DNA of 64,000 nucleotides from Trichosphaerium sp. ATCC 40318 (GCA_038496445.1 JALMLS010000321.1:164965-228964), one strand, 5' to 3'. Counted from the stretch's first letter, positions 1-13,100 are shown. Notes: a model not told the origin generated them from the letters alone. A program made the numbers and translations.

Positions 1-449
1 TGCCCATTCTTATACCAAATAATACATTCACCATCTAGATTACCATTTTTATAGTAGTGTCTAGCCATTATAAGACCTGTAGTAGACCATAAAAAGTACT
101 CACCATTAAGCCTTCCTTCTTTGTAAGTTCTCTTACAATCTATCTTTCCATTTGGGAAAAATGACTTGCTTGTTCCTTCAAGTACACCTTCCTTGAACTC
201 ACGTTCTTCAATAAGTATTCCTTTATCATTCCAGTATCTATAGACATCGTTTATTTTGTTGTTTTTAAATCGACACTGCCTTGCAACGGTTGTTCTGTCG
301 TGCCATGACTTAAATAAACCGTGCTTATTTAAATCACAATTAAATCTTGTTGTAGTTGCTGTTTGTTTACAAAGCAAAGGCCATTTTATAAACACTTCAC
401 AATCCTCGTTAAAAATAGCATACTGGAGCTCTAGAGGTAATGACAGCAT
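1..449 (-). CDS. F-box-like N-terminus plus MORN-type repeats (3' end outside window)
   Basis: This is an uninterrupted frame from an ATG at 449 to the window edge, 149 codons so far. The N-terminus, LSLPLELQYAIF, has the LPxELxxxIF pattern of F-box-like heads. From about residue 40 onward there are MORN/YwqK-type repeats built on Y-x-NG-x-L-x-G and W-Y-x-NG, for example YKNGNLDGE and FPNGKIDC. This pairing of a short F-box-like head with a run of such repeats is familiar from Marseillevirus-type giant viruses of amoebae; similar repeats occur in bacteria. No intron is visible, although neighbouring genes carry one every 100-200 nt, which fits a virus-derived or transferred gene. F-box heads recruit SCF ubiquitin ligase and the repeats may bind partners or membranes, but function here is unknown. 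It is divergently arranged with the condensin gene, 277 bp apart. Confidence 0.7.
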   Translation of the reverse strand, partial: MLSLPLELQYAIFNEDCEVFIKWPLLCKQTATTTRFNCDLNKHGLFKSWHDRTTVARQCRFKNNKINDVYRYWNDKGILIEEREFKEGVLEGTSKSFFPNGKIDCKRTYKEGRLNGEYFLWSTTGLIMARHYYKNGNLDGECIIWYKNG

Positions 450-726
450 CTTTTATTATCACGTAGGGGATTCTAGAAATGCGTTGCGATACTGCTATTT
501 TATTTGAAAACTGAAATGCTTACTTTGATTGACTCCTTCACTTTGCTAGCACTCAGTAGTATCTAACCGTGACAAAAAGCGTAAAGTTACAGATCTACAT
601 ACAATTATACCTAACAAGATCAATATTTAGCGCGTTTGACATTAGACTTAAACAATCAATTCATTGAAAACTTGTTGGTTTTTTTGCTTGTGATTACTAG
701 TAGTTTTTTGACGTGCTGAGCGGGAC

Positions 727-3700
727 ATGCAAGAATTTAAAATCCCACTCCACTTTGAAGATCTATTTCGTAGTGGTCATGCCTATAGCGTCAATAAAGA
801 AGCAGATGTTGAAGGTTTCCCAGAAACAAAGTTACACAAACTGCTAGATGGTATAAGCTAACTAATTGAACGTTTTTAACGCGATAGCAGAGCTGGAAAC
901 AAATTTTAAACAGGCAGATGATGAACAGCCTACAGGGACCAGTATTATAGACCCAGAGACATTTGCACCAACATACTGCCTTACAATGTAACACAAATCG
1001 GTTATTGATCGATTATAACTAAACTGTCGCTAGGCGGTTTGATTCGCTCCCACCTGGCACCCAAACGCGATTTTTCAACATGTTAGAAGGTACACCAAAA
1101 TGCGATGACATGTTTCTTACTAACGGTGTAGACGTTCTGAAATCGCTTACAAATGGCGCTTCTTCAGTAGTAGAACAACCACTTCGCTTAGATGCCGCTG
1201 ATTATAGAGAAACTGTCACATTAGTTAGAAACGCTCTAAAAGCGACCGTATTTCTCCTTGCGCGTCTAATCTACAGGTACAATAAGAAAAAAAAAATGCG
1301 CGAAAAGTTTAAAACGAATTTTTTTGTAGATTTGAAGAAAGAAGCAAAACAATCAATGCATCAAGACCTGTACGCCATGAATAATTATAATCTAAACATT
1401 AAAATCATAAAGGGAGGTCAGAGAGGAAGAAAAAGAAAAAAAACAGTTACAAGCGACTCTGTATGGGATGTAGCATCTGAAAAAGAGCGTGTGATACGAT
1501 TAATGGCGAATGTATTGCGTGTTAACAACTTACAACGATTATGGAACTTGCCAAAACCCGAGGAAGAATTTCTTACAATGTTTAATAAGTCGGGTTCGTT
1601 CAAACACTTTTACAGCTTATTGTATCATGTCACGTTATTTAATTTCGTTATTGACATATTGTATAGCATTCCAGCTTCTAGAAAACACTCTAATACAAAG
1701 AATAAAGCTGTCAGAACAGAAATTTTTGGAGTGCTTGGCACTTTAGCTTCAAAGGTATTAAAAAAAAAGAAAAAAAAAAAACAGAAACTTTTAAGAAAAA
1801 ATGTCAACAACGCTTCACTGATACTTTACTTTTAGTACAAGCACGGCATACATATAGTCACTGCTAGCATGCATCTATTGAATAAAGTACGTTACATAAA
1901 ATCAAAGAACATACAGTCACTGTTCGTGGTTGTTTGTTTTTTTTTTGAATTAGATTGAAGTGTTTATTTCATTTAATAGTATGATCACGTTGCTGAACCT
2001 CTAGCTGAATTTATGGCTATACTTGTGGATCCTCCTTATGGCCAAACACAAATCATTGGAGATGTTATAAGAGAGATTAGCAAGCTGTCACCAAAGGAAC
2101 TCGTGAGGAATACAACAGCAGCCAAATCAATAGCTAATTTTCTAGTGACACTCTCACAACGTTCACCTCATCGTGTCCTCGCGTGTGTCAGGTAAAAAAT
2201 CAATATACTCATTATAATAGTGTTATTAACTCCATAAATAGCTTATTACGACGTCACCTCGAAGCTGAATCATACGTTTTAAGAAATGGTACATACAAAC
2301 TTGACATTCCTTACTTTTCTGATATTTTGTGTTTGTTAGGTGTTGTCACATCAATTGGTCACTTAATTATTAAAGCATTTAAATCAAAAGACAGCGAACA
2401 AGATGATCAGAATGATAAGGTAAGCCAGAAACGAAGCGCTAAAGCATGAAAGCACTTTTTGTTTTTTTGTTTGTTGTGTTTGACACTTCTTTTCTTCAAT
2501 AGGCTGAAAGTACAACAACACGTGATTCACTACTCCAACTTCTTCTTCAACGGTTTAGAGACGTAAACGCATACACACGCAGCCGTGTTATTCAAACTTG
2601 GGACTTTCTAGCTCAACAAAAAGCGTTACCTCTTTTCCTATACCTCAAAGTTTCAGAACAAACAACAGGAAGACTTGAAGATCGTGCAGCTCAAGTCAGA
2701 AAGAATGCGATCCATCTCATAACAAACCTTATTCGATACAACCCATACTCACCTCAAATGAACCTATCATCATTCGAGAACAAACTACAAAGCGCCCATC
2801 AGACCCTCAATCACCTCAATGCATCAGGTAGAGATGAAGCAGATATGGGACGTATTGAGGAACTTGATGATCAAAGAGAAAAGTTTGTGAAGCTTATAAA
2901 GTACTATGAAGACGCTATTGAGTTCATTCAACTTATGCATAAGGGTATTAATGTTGCTGTTGAGTTACTTGGTTCAAAGAATATGAGTGATGTTCTTGAA
3001 ACAATACAACTTTTGGTGACTGCTGATAACTTTCATGTATCTGCTGCTAAGGTTGGTATTCGAAAGTTATTGGCTCTTGTTTGGAGTAAAGAGACAAATG
3101 TTGTTGAAGCTGTTGTCAACGCTTATAAGCATCTATATTTGACACCACCAAGTAACTATGAAATAAGAATGCGTCACTTGTTTGTTGCAAAAGGCATAGC
3201 TTCCCTCACAAATGGTACAGAAAATATTTTTTCTTGTTCTATTCTTCGTCTTTTCTTCTAAATTTTCTGCTCCAGGTGCTACTTTGGGTGAACTTACTTC
3301 ACTTGAAGAGATGCTTAAGAAACTTGTATCAAATGGAGATGTTCCTAATCAAGTGATTAATACCTTATGGGAGCTATTTGGTAAGCACCATTCTCAACCA
3401 ATTTCTTTTCTCCTCTTTATTTCTTCGTTGATCTAATTCTTCCTTCTTAGCAAGTAAAACCAAGGGCAGCGAAGCCATAGAAGGTAGAGGAGCTCTTATT
3501 GCACTAGCTATGCTAGGTACGTAAAAAAAAGTACTACGCTTTGTTAAATAGTGCTTTGGAAATACTTGTAAAATAATACAAAAAAAATAGGTGCAGCGAA
3601 GCCTGGTGTTGTTAGTGGTAAACTAAATGTACTTATCCAACACGCTATGGGTCAACGTGCAAGAGAGGACCCTTATATCGCCAAATACTCATGTATAGCA

Positions 3701-6356
3701 GTGAGTCATATTGGTCATGACAAGGTACCCACTTTTGTCAAATAACTTTTTTCTTACAGTTTTTTTGCCTTTAGGTCCGATTGAGCACGTCAAACCCTCT
3801 GTTCAGTAAATTAAGTCTTATCATTGATGCGCCAAGTATGCCTCTTGATAATTGGTATCCTGGCGCTGAACAAGCTATAAATACTGTATATGCCATAGCA
3901 GATAAGCCAGGGGACGTTATAACGCAAGTTATAAAAGATATGACAGCAAGACTTTTTGATAGTAATGACAATGATGATGGTGATCAACTTGAAGATTCAA
4001 CTCCATTAGAAGCAAAAGATTCAAAGGATGTCACTCTCACAAAGATATTCTTTGTCATTGGTAAAACAGTGCTTAAGCATTTAGTCCATATAGAAGCGCT
4101 AGAGGTCGAGCTACAGCATAAAAAGTCTAATGAAGGGTAAGTTTCAGTTTTGGTTTTGGTTTTTGTTGATTGACACTGAAATGACATAGAGATGGTGACT
4201 CTGATGAAGAAGCTATAGAACGTGAATTGGGTGTTGGTTCTACAACAAGAGAATTAGAAGCAGAACAGCGACAAATGACAGCAGAGAAGGAATTAATCAA
4301 AAAAAATATTGTAGGCAAATTCTTGCCTCTTCTCATGTCAGTTGCGAAGGTACGTACTGCTCGTTTTGTCTTCCATTTCTAAAGGATATTTGTACTTATA
4401 TTTATTTTAGGATCCTTCTGGTAAATGGCAAGGATCAGTAGTTCGTAGAACAGCTGTTTTAACACTAGCTACATCCATGATTGTCTCAAAAGACTTTTGC
4501 AAAGAGAACTTGGACCTTTTGTTCGACATTCTTGAAGTACGCAACCGCCTCTCCTTGTTTTTCTTCTTAACTAATGGGAATGAACTATTAGAATGACTCA
4601 AGTACAGCACTTCGTGCCAATATCCTTATTGCATTGGGAGATATGGCAGGTCGGTTTCCAAATGTTTTGGAGCCTTATACGCCAAAGATTTTTACTAGAT
4701 TAACTGATAAAGAATCACGTGTTCGTACGTCTTTGTGATAGCAACAAACAACTAAGATTATTAAAACTTATTTTAGGAAAGAATGCTTTGATGGTAGTAA
4801 CACATTTGGTCCTAAACGACATGATCAAGGCAAGCATTTTTCAGCGTTTTTTTTCGCCTGCAAAGGGTGAATGTTTGGTTTTAGCTAACTTGTTTTAACA
4901 GTTGAAATCACAAATGACTGAGATTGCTATGTGTTTAAAAGACCCTGAAGAACGTATAGCAAACCTAGCTCGATTATTCTTTCACGAGTTATCATGCAAA
5001 GTACGCCACATGAAATTCGACAAAAATGTTGTCAACGCGTTTTCTAATTTATACCAATATTGTCGTCTAACATTAATGTCACCCATAGGGTAATGCTGTA
5101 TATAACGTACTTCCTGGAACAGTAACAGCACTATCCAATAACGAAGGAACAACAGTAGAACAATTTAAAGAGATTGTACAGTACCTGTTCGCATTCATCG
5201 AAAAAGAAGTACAAGTTGTTGGACTTGTAGAAAAACTCTGTCACAGATTCTCCCAAACAGAAGGTACTGACCCTCTAACAAAGTGATTCAACATTTAATC
5301 ACCTATTAACAGTTGTATAGATCCGGTACAATGGAGTAACATTGCATATTGTCTCACTTTAATGTCATATGGAGACAAAGCGATGAAAAAACTTTTGGAC
5401 ATGTTCAAGTATTATAAGAAAGCTCTAAGATATACATCAGTACACTCTTCATTCCAAGGGATTGTATCAAAAGCGAAAAAGTTTGTAAAATCAAGTGTTA
5501 AGGCTGGTCTTGATGAACTTGATGGACAGATTACAAGAGTCATAGAACAACATAAACAGACGAATACTTTAGTTAAGGATGTTGCTACAACAAAGGCAGA
5601 TGGAGGTACAAAGTCTGGAGGGAAGAAAACAGGAGGAAAGAGAAGAAAGAGTAAGGTTTCAAGGAGTCAAGAGTATGAAGATGTTGAGGAAGTTGGAGAC
5701 GGTTGGATATCTGATCAATCTCAGAACGATGAGTCTTCTGATTCAGAGTCTTTTGGTAGAGAAGCAAAGAGAAGACGTAAAGCCAAAGGAAAACGTGGAA
5801 AGAAACCAACTAAAAAAAAGGACAACACAAAGGTATGTCACGTGATTGGTTTTTTAAGGATTGATTCTTTTTATTTGGTTTGCTGCTGATTGCTAATTTC
5901 GTCTAGGATGAAGACATGATGGATTGTGATAGCAGTGAAGAGAGCGCTGAGGAAGACGGTCAAAGTGGAGACTCAGGCAGCTCAGATGCTGGTGGCGATG
6001 ATGAAAGCGTTGAAGAAGACTCTTTTGATGATATTCCTTGTGGACAACGTGTCAAGAGGTACAGCGATGAGTCTGAAAGTGAAAGCGAGGAAGAAGAGGA
6101 AGAAGTTGTTGTAAAAAAGAGCAAAAAGAAGTCTTCATCAAAAACCAAGAAGACGTCAAAAAACACAAAGAAAAAAGCAAGACGTGCTGTGGAGCTTGCT
6201 AGTAGCAGTGAGGATGAAGAAGAACAAGAAGATAGTGAAGAAAGCGAAGTACAAGCTAGAAAATCTAGACCGCAACCAAAGAAGGTACCTAAGAGAAGGC
6301 GACGAGTGGTGGATTCATCCAGTGATGAAGAAGATGACAGCGATTTTGATATGTAG
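727..6356 (+). CDS. NCAPD2: Condensin complex subunit 1 (NCAPD2/Cnd1-type), many introns
   Basis: HEAT-repeat non-SMC subunit of condensin I, which compacts chromosomes in mitosis in the nucleus. Start ATG at 727 (MQEFKIPLHFEDLF), stop TAG at 6354. Family landmarks in order are NALKATVFLLARLI, a WDVASEKERVIRLMAN block, the conserved FRDVNAYTRSRVIQTW and LEDRAAQVRKNAI-HLITNLIRYNP segment at about 2.55-2.75 kb, then a long series of HEAT helices to about 5.5 kb. The C-terminus (5.58-6.35 kb) is a charged tail of alternating Lys/Arg-rich and Ser-Asp-Glu-rich blocks ending DSSSDEEDDSDFDM, probably a phosphorylated and nuclear-targeting tail. Roughly 20 introns of 45-75 nt interrupt it; the joins in the first 500 nt are the least certain, including a possible intron starting at 1080. 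Expected protein length is near 1,450 residues, matching the family. Confidence 0.9.
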
Positions 6357-6645
6357 TATTTGTACAGTGCGCTTGTAATATTTGTAGTATACTTGTTATT
6401 TGTCCATAATTTGGTTTGTTTCACTTCAATGCAGATCATCACAATGTCTTTACAAGACAACTTAAACTTATTGGTTATTTCAGTACTTTACTAACGAGAT
6501 TATTGTAGCTGAACGAGGATGCACTATTTAGTAAAATAGTGAGAAAATATCAAACAGCTGTTACAGGTTACAGACCAATACAGTAAAGCGAATGAGATGT
6601 AACTAGTCGGCCCACTTCGTATCCAAATTATAATAACTCACAACA

Positions 6646-6700
6646 CTCACCATAGCTCAGTTGGTAGAGCGGGAGACTGTAGATCTCTAGGTCACTGGTT
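6646..6700 (+). pseudogene. Truncated tRNA-Tyr copy lacking the T arm and 3' acceptor strand
   Basis: It matches the intact gene on the opposite strand exactly through the D arm, the anticodon loop CTGTAGA and the variable region, then diverges after GGTCACTGGTT. The B box, T arm and 3' half of the acceptor stem are missing, so it cannot fold or be processed as a tRNA. It is the other arm of the inverted repeat. Confidence 0.85.
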
Positions 6701-6887
6701 AAGCATCGCATTGTTTATAAAAATTCATTTAAAGTTTTTTTTTTTGACAAGCAATTATCTCGGCCAAAAACGCGCCTAAAGACAAACTTGTACTTTTTTC
6801 TAAACGGCAAAATACGCATGAACAGCGTGAGTATGCAAAATGAAGTGTAGAGATGCGCCATGGACAAAGAAAGCGCAAAAATGTTCG

Positions 6888-6960
6888 TCTCACCAACCGG
6901 ATTTGAACCAGTGACCTAGAGATCTACAGTCTCCCGCTCTACCAACTGAGCTATGGTGAG
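6888..6960 (-). tRNA. tRNA-Tyr (anticodon GTA), no intron
   Basis: A 73-nt gene with complete cloverleaf pairing: acceptor CTCACCA with TGGTGAG, D arm GCTC-AGTTGGTA-GAGC, a five-pair anticodon stem with loop CTGTAGA (anticodon GTA), T arm ACTGG-TTCAAAT-CCGGT, discriminator A. The C1-G72 pair plus A73 is the eukaryotic/archaeal tyrosine identity set. Both internal promoter boxes are present (GGTTCAAATCC is the B box). There is no intron after the anticodon, which is unusual because nuclear tRNA-Tyr genes of most eukaryotes carry one. Confidence 0.93.
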
Positions 6961-7160
6961 TGTTGTGAGTTATTATAATTTGGATGCGAAGTGGGCCCAG
7001 TAGTTACATCTTCTCAATTAACTTTAAAAAATGGCAAACACTTTATTGTTTACTACATTATTCATTTTAGTGCCAATTTTTTTATTTCTGCTTGGACGAT
7101 ATGTCGGTATTCTAATTTCCGCAGCTTGTTTACCTAACAGAACTTAGAAATAATAAAGTG

Positions 7161-10100
7161 TTATTCAAATGCCTGGCGCAGTATGATGAGTCTGTGATCC
7201 AATGTCGTTACACCAAAACATGACAAAACCGAGTCCTCTAGTATTTGCCAGTCGGATATGTGTAGTTTCTCTAGCATGGCTGCATACTTCTCAGCGATAT
7301 CTGCTGTAAAGCCACATGATGCAAAGAAGTGTTTCCAGCTTACTGGACCACTAAAATCATTGGACATATCATTCTCCTAGTATACAGTCAGAAGGCACAA
7401 TGCCGTCAAAAAAGCAATAGGCTACGTGCTTTGCGTTCTGGTTCAACAGTAAATTTTTTTGTGTATATCACTTCATCGACATCTATAAACATGAGTTGTG
7501 ATAATGCCAAATCTAATTTGAACCGTACTAATTATGTTCTTGGTTAAAATACGTAAGGAATAGTCGCCAGGCAGCAAATTGATTGTATGAATACCCTTAG
7601 AAAATTAGAAAAGTGCTTTAGAGTATACACATACGTGATGTCCAGTTATAGGCCATGTACCTACATTCCCTGTACCGTAGTGTTGTATATTAAAGGTATC
7701 AAAACCTTTCCGTAGTGTGCTTTCAGGGAGAAGCTCATATTCTACTTTAGTAGTTGGACCTTCGTTAGTTTTTGAACCAAGTGATATTGTTACATTAGTA
7801 ACATCCGCAGTGCCTTAAAAAAAAACAATCAATTTTTTGTGACTGAGAGATTATTCCTGAGCGTTTGGTTTGATGGCTAACGTACACAATCGACTTAATG
7901 CACTCTCAATGTATCCATACGTGAGTATCTTGCTATATTGCTGCCTTGGTTTTTGTAGATTCACGTTCGCAGTTGGTACACCAAAAAACATTTCAAAGCG
8001 TCCTGATAAGAAAAAAAAAAGATTAGATTTCACAATATGTTGGATTTGTATACCTTCTGTTGGAAGAACGCATCTAGCAATACCTTTAGTATTATGACAA
8101 AACACAGTATCTCCATTAGAGTCAGTAATAAAGAGACTATAAGGAAGTCTTCGTGTTGCGCTAGTCTTGAATTCAAGTGCAAACGGCTTTAAAGGTGATA
8201 CTGTTTCAGGCAAGTCAACAGTAATAAAATCTAGAGCACATTTAGGTTTTTTGATATTTGTTAAGAATCAATAACACAGTACCGTTTTTGTTGGTAAACT
8301 TTGGACGAAATGGTTTTGATTCAGCAACTACATCCCATACAGCTGCGAATTCTTTTCGAGAACATAAAACTGCTCTCCAATCAAAGTTTGTGTTTACAGA
8401 GAGAAACTGAACATACTCTATTTTGTCTATTCCCATTGCGCTTTCGTAGATACTATCATAGGATATAGCATGCAAATCAATAGAAAAGTTTCCTTTTGGG
8501 GAGGCGGTACACCTAACATAGTCTACACGTCTGGTTATCAACAAAAAAAAAATGTGTTGTTGAAAAAAACCAAATATCAACCCAAGTTTTGCTCACGTGT
8601 GTGGAAAAATTGAGAGGTGGATACTTCTTCTGCAGGCATTGATGCAGGTACTATTACCAATTTATTAATCCAATCGGTTCTAAGTGCAGGTATCGTCCAG
8701 TATATGCGTACTACATCATCATCATCTAAGTGAGTGAACATTAGGCGGGGAGAACTGTCAAAACATTTACTTACCATCAGTCTTTGCAGTTACAAAGTAT
8801 TCGAATAGGTAGGTATTAACAACAGGTTTCAGGGATACTTCAAGTGGTTGAAGAAGTGGTGCTAAAAACAAGAGTTAACAAACTGCTCTATCTCATGTAG
8901 AAACACTATATATTTAGTTGCGTACGTTGAGGTGGAAGGTCCCCAATCTTATTCATGATAACACGCTCTCCTGCTGCAAATTGTTGTACAGGTCCCAAAG
9001 ATAGAGGGACAATTGGAATAGGAGCTGGAACACATCTACAAGATATTAGCCAGCACACTATTTGTTAATCTTTAAGACACATGCGTACCCGCCCCAGCCA
9101 TAGACAACACCACTAGATGTAATGGCATAACTTCTCAGGAATGTAGATTGGACAGAAACTACAGGCTCTTGTATATCCACGGTAACATATGCATTGGGTT
9201 GGAACTGTTTCATGTCATAATTCTCAGTACAACAAACCTTGAAAAAAAAAAAAGAGGTACTTGACGTACTTTACTATGTTCGGTTCCTCTACCAACACTA
9301 TAGAATAAATTGTAAGCACAGTGTAGATATGTCTTTGGTGGTATGTACATACATTTTACTTAATGTTCCTAGTTGTCCGTATGTGTTGAGACCAGAAGCC
9401 AATACCCGCCCATCAGCAGTTAGGAATAAAATACATTCGGCTCCAACGGATATATCAACAATTTGTGTATCTGCTAGTATACTGACTTGGTATGCTTTCT
9501 TGCAATTGACAAGAACTACCCAAGGAGGGTGATCGCCATGCTTGTCTAAGAAATGATCGGTTTTGTACAAGTGAGCTTTTCCAAAGACTCGGCCATCTGA
9601 TGTTATGTAGAAACATAACCATGGTCCATAGCACATGCGCTCAGCACCAATATAGGCCATATCCCTTCTCTCGTAATGAACTATAACTGTATGAGAAAGG
9701 AAGGGCTATGTTGATAAGTACATAAACAGCCTTTGAATGCTATAATATCTTCTTTCTTTCCAGAGTCAAAAAAATCGTCTGGTAGCAATGTTGGGAACAA
9801 GTCAAACCCGACACCCCATTGGTAATTAGCACCCTTTCATAAAAAATTAATGAAGGGATAAGCAAGAATACTGTTGGCATACCGTAGAAGACACAGCAAA
9901 TGACCTACAATAGGAGATGTTCATATATCTAAGCAAACAAGTATCAGGTACAATTGTTATAATGCAGCTTTTGTACTTTATTCTTGTAGAAGCCAGCTTT
10001 TCAACAAGCCTTGGATGAGGACGGTCGGTCTATAAGTAGTATAAATAGAAGAAGAAAAGAATGATAGTATAGACACGTACACAATCACCATGCCCAAGTT

Positions 10101-13100
10101 GGCCATATTCATTTGTTCCCCAAGTGTATACCATCCCAGTGGCTTCATCCAATAGGGCACAATGAGATGCAGCTAATCGAATCTGTGAAACTGTCACCTT
10201 TGGCGGCAATCCAAGTTTCACAAATGAGTTGCAATCCTGTTTTGTATACGCAAACGCCCTCCCAACCGAGCCAGTCTTTTTGGATGCTAATTCTGAACCA
10301 CAAGACAATAAGCAACAGAATGATTTAAATAAACAAGATCAGTACCTAATGGTAAACTACTACCATTGCTCTCCCATAATCCATGTTTTGTATACACCAC
10401 GAGCTTACAGAACGAGTCGTGGGCATAACTCTTGTCAAAATAATTCCAAGCTCTAGTAAATTTAGTGAGCTAGATATTAGTACACTTTGATTTGTGTACG
10501 CACACAACATCATCATCGTTAAAGTATGGGTTCACTCTAGAACTAAACAAAGGAGCTGTGAAGGATCCAACAATGCTTTGGCCAATTAACTTATGGGCTA
10601 TGATTGTAATCAGGTTTAGAAGTAAAACACCTAGTTTCCTGACGTACACTTCCTTATAATGTTGATGTACTTTGCAGAATCAATGTCACGGCCTAGTACA
10701 ACAGAAAACATGTTGCTATCGGCAACAACTTGTACTGTAGTTTTACCTAAAAGAAGGTGTTTATAACTCGTACGCATATGTAATACAAGACAACATACTT
10801 GTACCATGCACTTTAAAAGTGTCAGCTAATACAATCCTATGTTCGAACTCTACTTCTCCTTCGACTGCAGATTGCTTTGGTGCTGACGCTACCACCTCAA
10901 TTGGTAACTGTGCAATAAAACTAAATAATTGTAAGCCATATTAGCAACTATTGTCTTATCTTACTCTTTGGATTGCAAGGATAAAGCAAGATCAAAATAA
11001 AGTACACCATCCTTTGACTTGACCTCATTTTCAAGAATAAAAGTTGGATGATACACCCTGGAAAATTGCGGTAAACATAGTGTTGGCAAATCCATTAAGG
11101 AATGTCTGGGCATTTCAATGATTGGAGATATATCTACAAATTGTCATCTTTTTTTCTTCAACTAAAAATAAATTGCTCATTCGTTACCATCAATGTAGTA
11201 TTCTTGACTATACAGCTCTTTGGAGATGTATGTGTCCAACAGCTACAGAAATAGAGCATTAGTACACCGTAAAATAGAACCTATGTTTCGACACCTTGGG
11301 AGTCATTGTGTGCCCACTAAAGTTCTCTAGAGTCACCAAATGTACTAAAACAGCACTTAGAATACTTTATGAAAAAAAGTCACAATGTACACGTGGAATC
11401 AAGAAGATCAAACGTCGGTTTCTTTTTGATTGCGGAGAAATCGTCTTCATTGTTGTACCACTGTACCATTTTAATGCCACTTGTAAGCACATCTTTACCC
11501 TTTAGCATGACTTTCCATGATTCTGTGACACTCCCAAGGGGAATGACACAGCCAAAGTATTCAAGTTGAAACTGTGGGGTTCCAATAGAGGAGATATCAA
11601 AATACCTATGTCAACCACTTATGATTTCAATTTACAAAATCTTAAACGTACTCCCACAGTTTAATAAATTTTGTGGCATACGCCACAGCCTCCAGTAATC
11701 TTCCTTGATGGCGCATTGCTCGCGCTAACTTTTCCAAGACCAATAAAGCAAATGGGGTACTGACTTCTAGAACGTTACTATCGCTAATAGCTCTGGATCT
11801 ATAAATACAAAAAAAGGTAAGAAACAGTTTTCGAAAAAAAGAAAGGGAAGGGGTAGTATACAAAATGTTATAAATTCGCACGATGAACGTGAGAGGCGAG
11901 CAAGCGCCCAGTAAGATGCACGCAACAACTTTTCCGCAGCAACAAACTGGTTATTTGATAGGGCTGCACAGCCTTTCATGTAATATATGTTAGCGCTAAC
12001 TGCTACTGGCACGTGCGTCTGCTTGTCTCCATACAACTCTAATACACTATATAGAAATAAGTCACAAGTGAGAATAAGGAACTAAGACTTGATTTACGTT
12101 TGCAATGTGTTCAAGGCTTCCGAGAATTTTCCTTTTTTGAAATGTTTATAAGCCACACTAGTGTAATTGCATGCAACCTGTAATTTGTTAAAATAACAGG
12201 TTGTTTCCCTCTAGGTGAGTACCTCTTTGCTCGCTTTGCCAAAGAACTTAATGAGCAATTTATGACGTGCCTCGTAGTCAACAACGCCTAACAGATATCA
12301 AACTGCGAAAAGTGTCACCAAAAACCTTAACGCTTACCCTCTGTTTCAGTCTTTAAGTTGATGAGTTCCATTATTTCTGTTGTTATTTCTGGATACAAGA
12401 AATTTTTTTGAAGTACACGCAATTCTTGAATATCATCCAAGACAAACGGAGAATCTGCTTCAAAAAAGGCATTATCTATAGTCAATCGGTCCTATTATTG
12501 TAAACAAGAGAAAGCATGGCATGATACAACTTACCAATACAGACGCTTTAAATGTGATTCCAAGCTTGTCTTGAGTTATCCTGAACAAACTAGGCAAATT
12601 CACTTTGTCTCTAAGGCTAAACCCAGTGTCCAATTCGTCTTTTGTAAGTGGCTGTCCACCATACAAACCAAATTTTACAACTACAAGTAATAACCGAATC
12701 AATGCGACCAAAGAAACATACCAATCTGTATTTTAATAAAACAACGCCAAAAAATCTGGACGCAGTTGAATTGCCGAAAATGAGATTAAAGTGATCAACA
12801 ATAAGAACACCAGCTTCTGAAGTTTGAACAGCTTGCAAACGTTTTCTAGACAAAGTGTAAATACATGGAAACATAAGATAAAATATCATGCCTCAAATAC
12901 GCTTTAGTGACACGTGCAATCATCTCTAGTAGTATCATTGATTGCAGCGCTTTCCCACTTGGAAACGTCAACTGAGGTCTGATGAACCCTAGACACCATC
13001 AGTTAGGACAAAACACGAAACAGCGCCATGCCTATGTGACGAATGTTGAATCCTTTTGCTTGCAAGTATTGTATGAATCCTCTTTGTGTAGGAAATATTG

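Larger units (their letters stand above)
6594..7008. repeat. Inverted repeat formed by tRNA-Tyr and its truncated copy
   Basis: Two arms of about 107 nt (6594-6700 and 6901-7008) are near-perfect reverse complements separated by about 200 nt. Each arm contains about 50 nt of 5' flanking DNA plus the first 55 nt of the tRNA gene. Beyond that point the sequences are unrelated. The few differences, for example cgtatcc against cgcatcc, indicate a fairly recent duplication in inverted orientation. Confidence 0.85.

Noticed and set aside
5926-6460. Long open frames on both strands over the condensin tail
   Set aside because: They arise from the repetitive Ser/Glu/Lys codons; only the frame continuing from the HEAT repeats is supported.
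7530-7560. A possible 25-nt intron starting gtatttt
   Set aside because: A later AG gives a 40-nt intron with an equally good reading frame, so no ultra-short intron is needed. The same held for apparent 19- and 29-nt introns near 10660 and 11370.
8533-8590. Apparent short exon between two AAAAAAAA runs in the CLU-RCC1 gene
   Set aside because: The protein pattern is better with an intron here; the frame crossing it is low-complexity Phe/Asn sequence.
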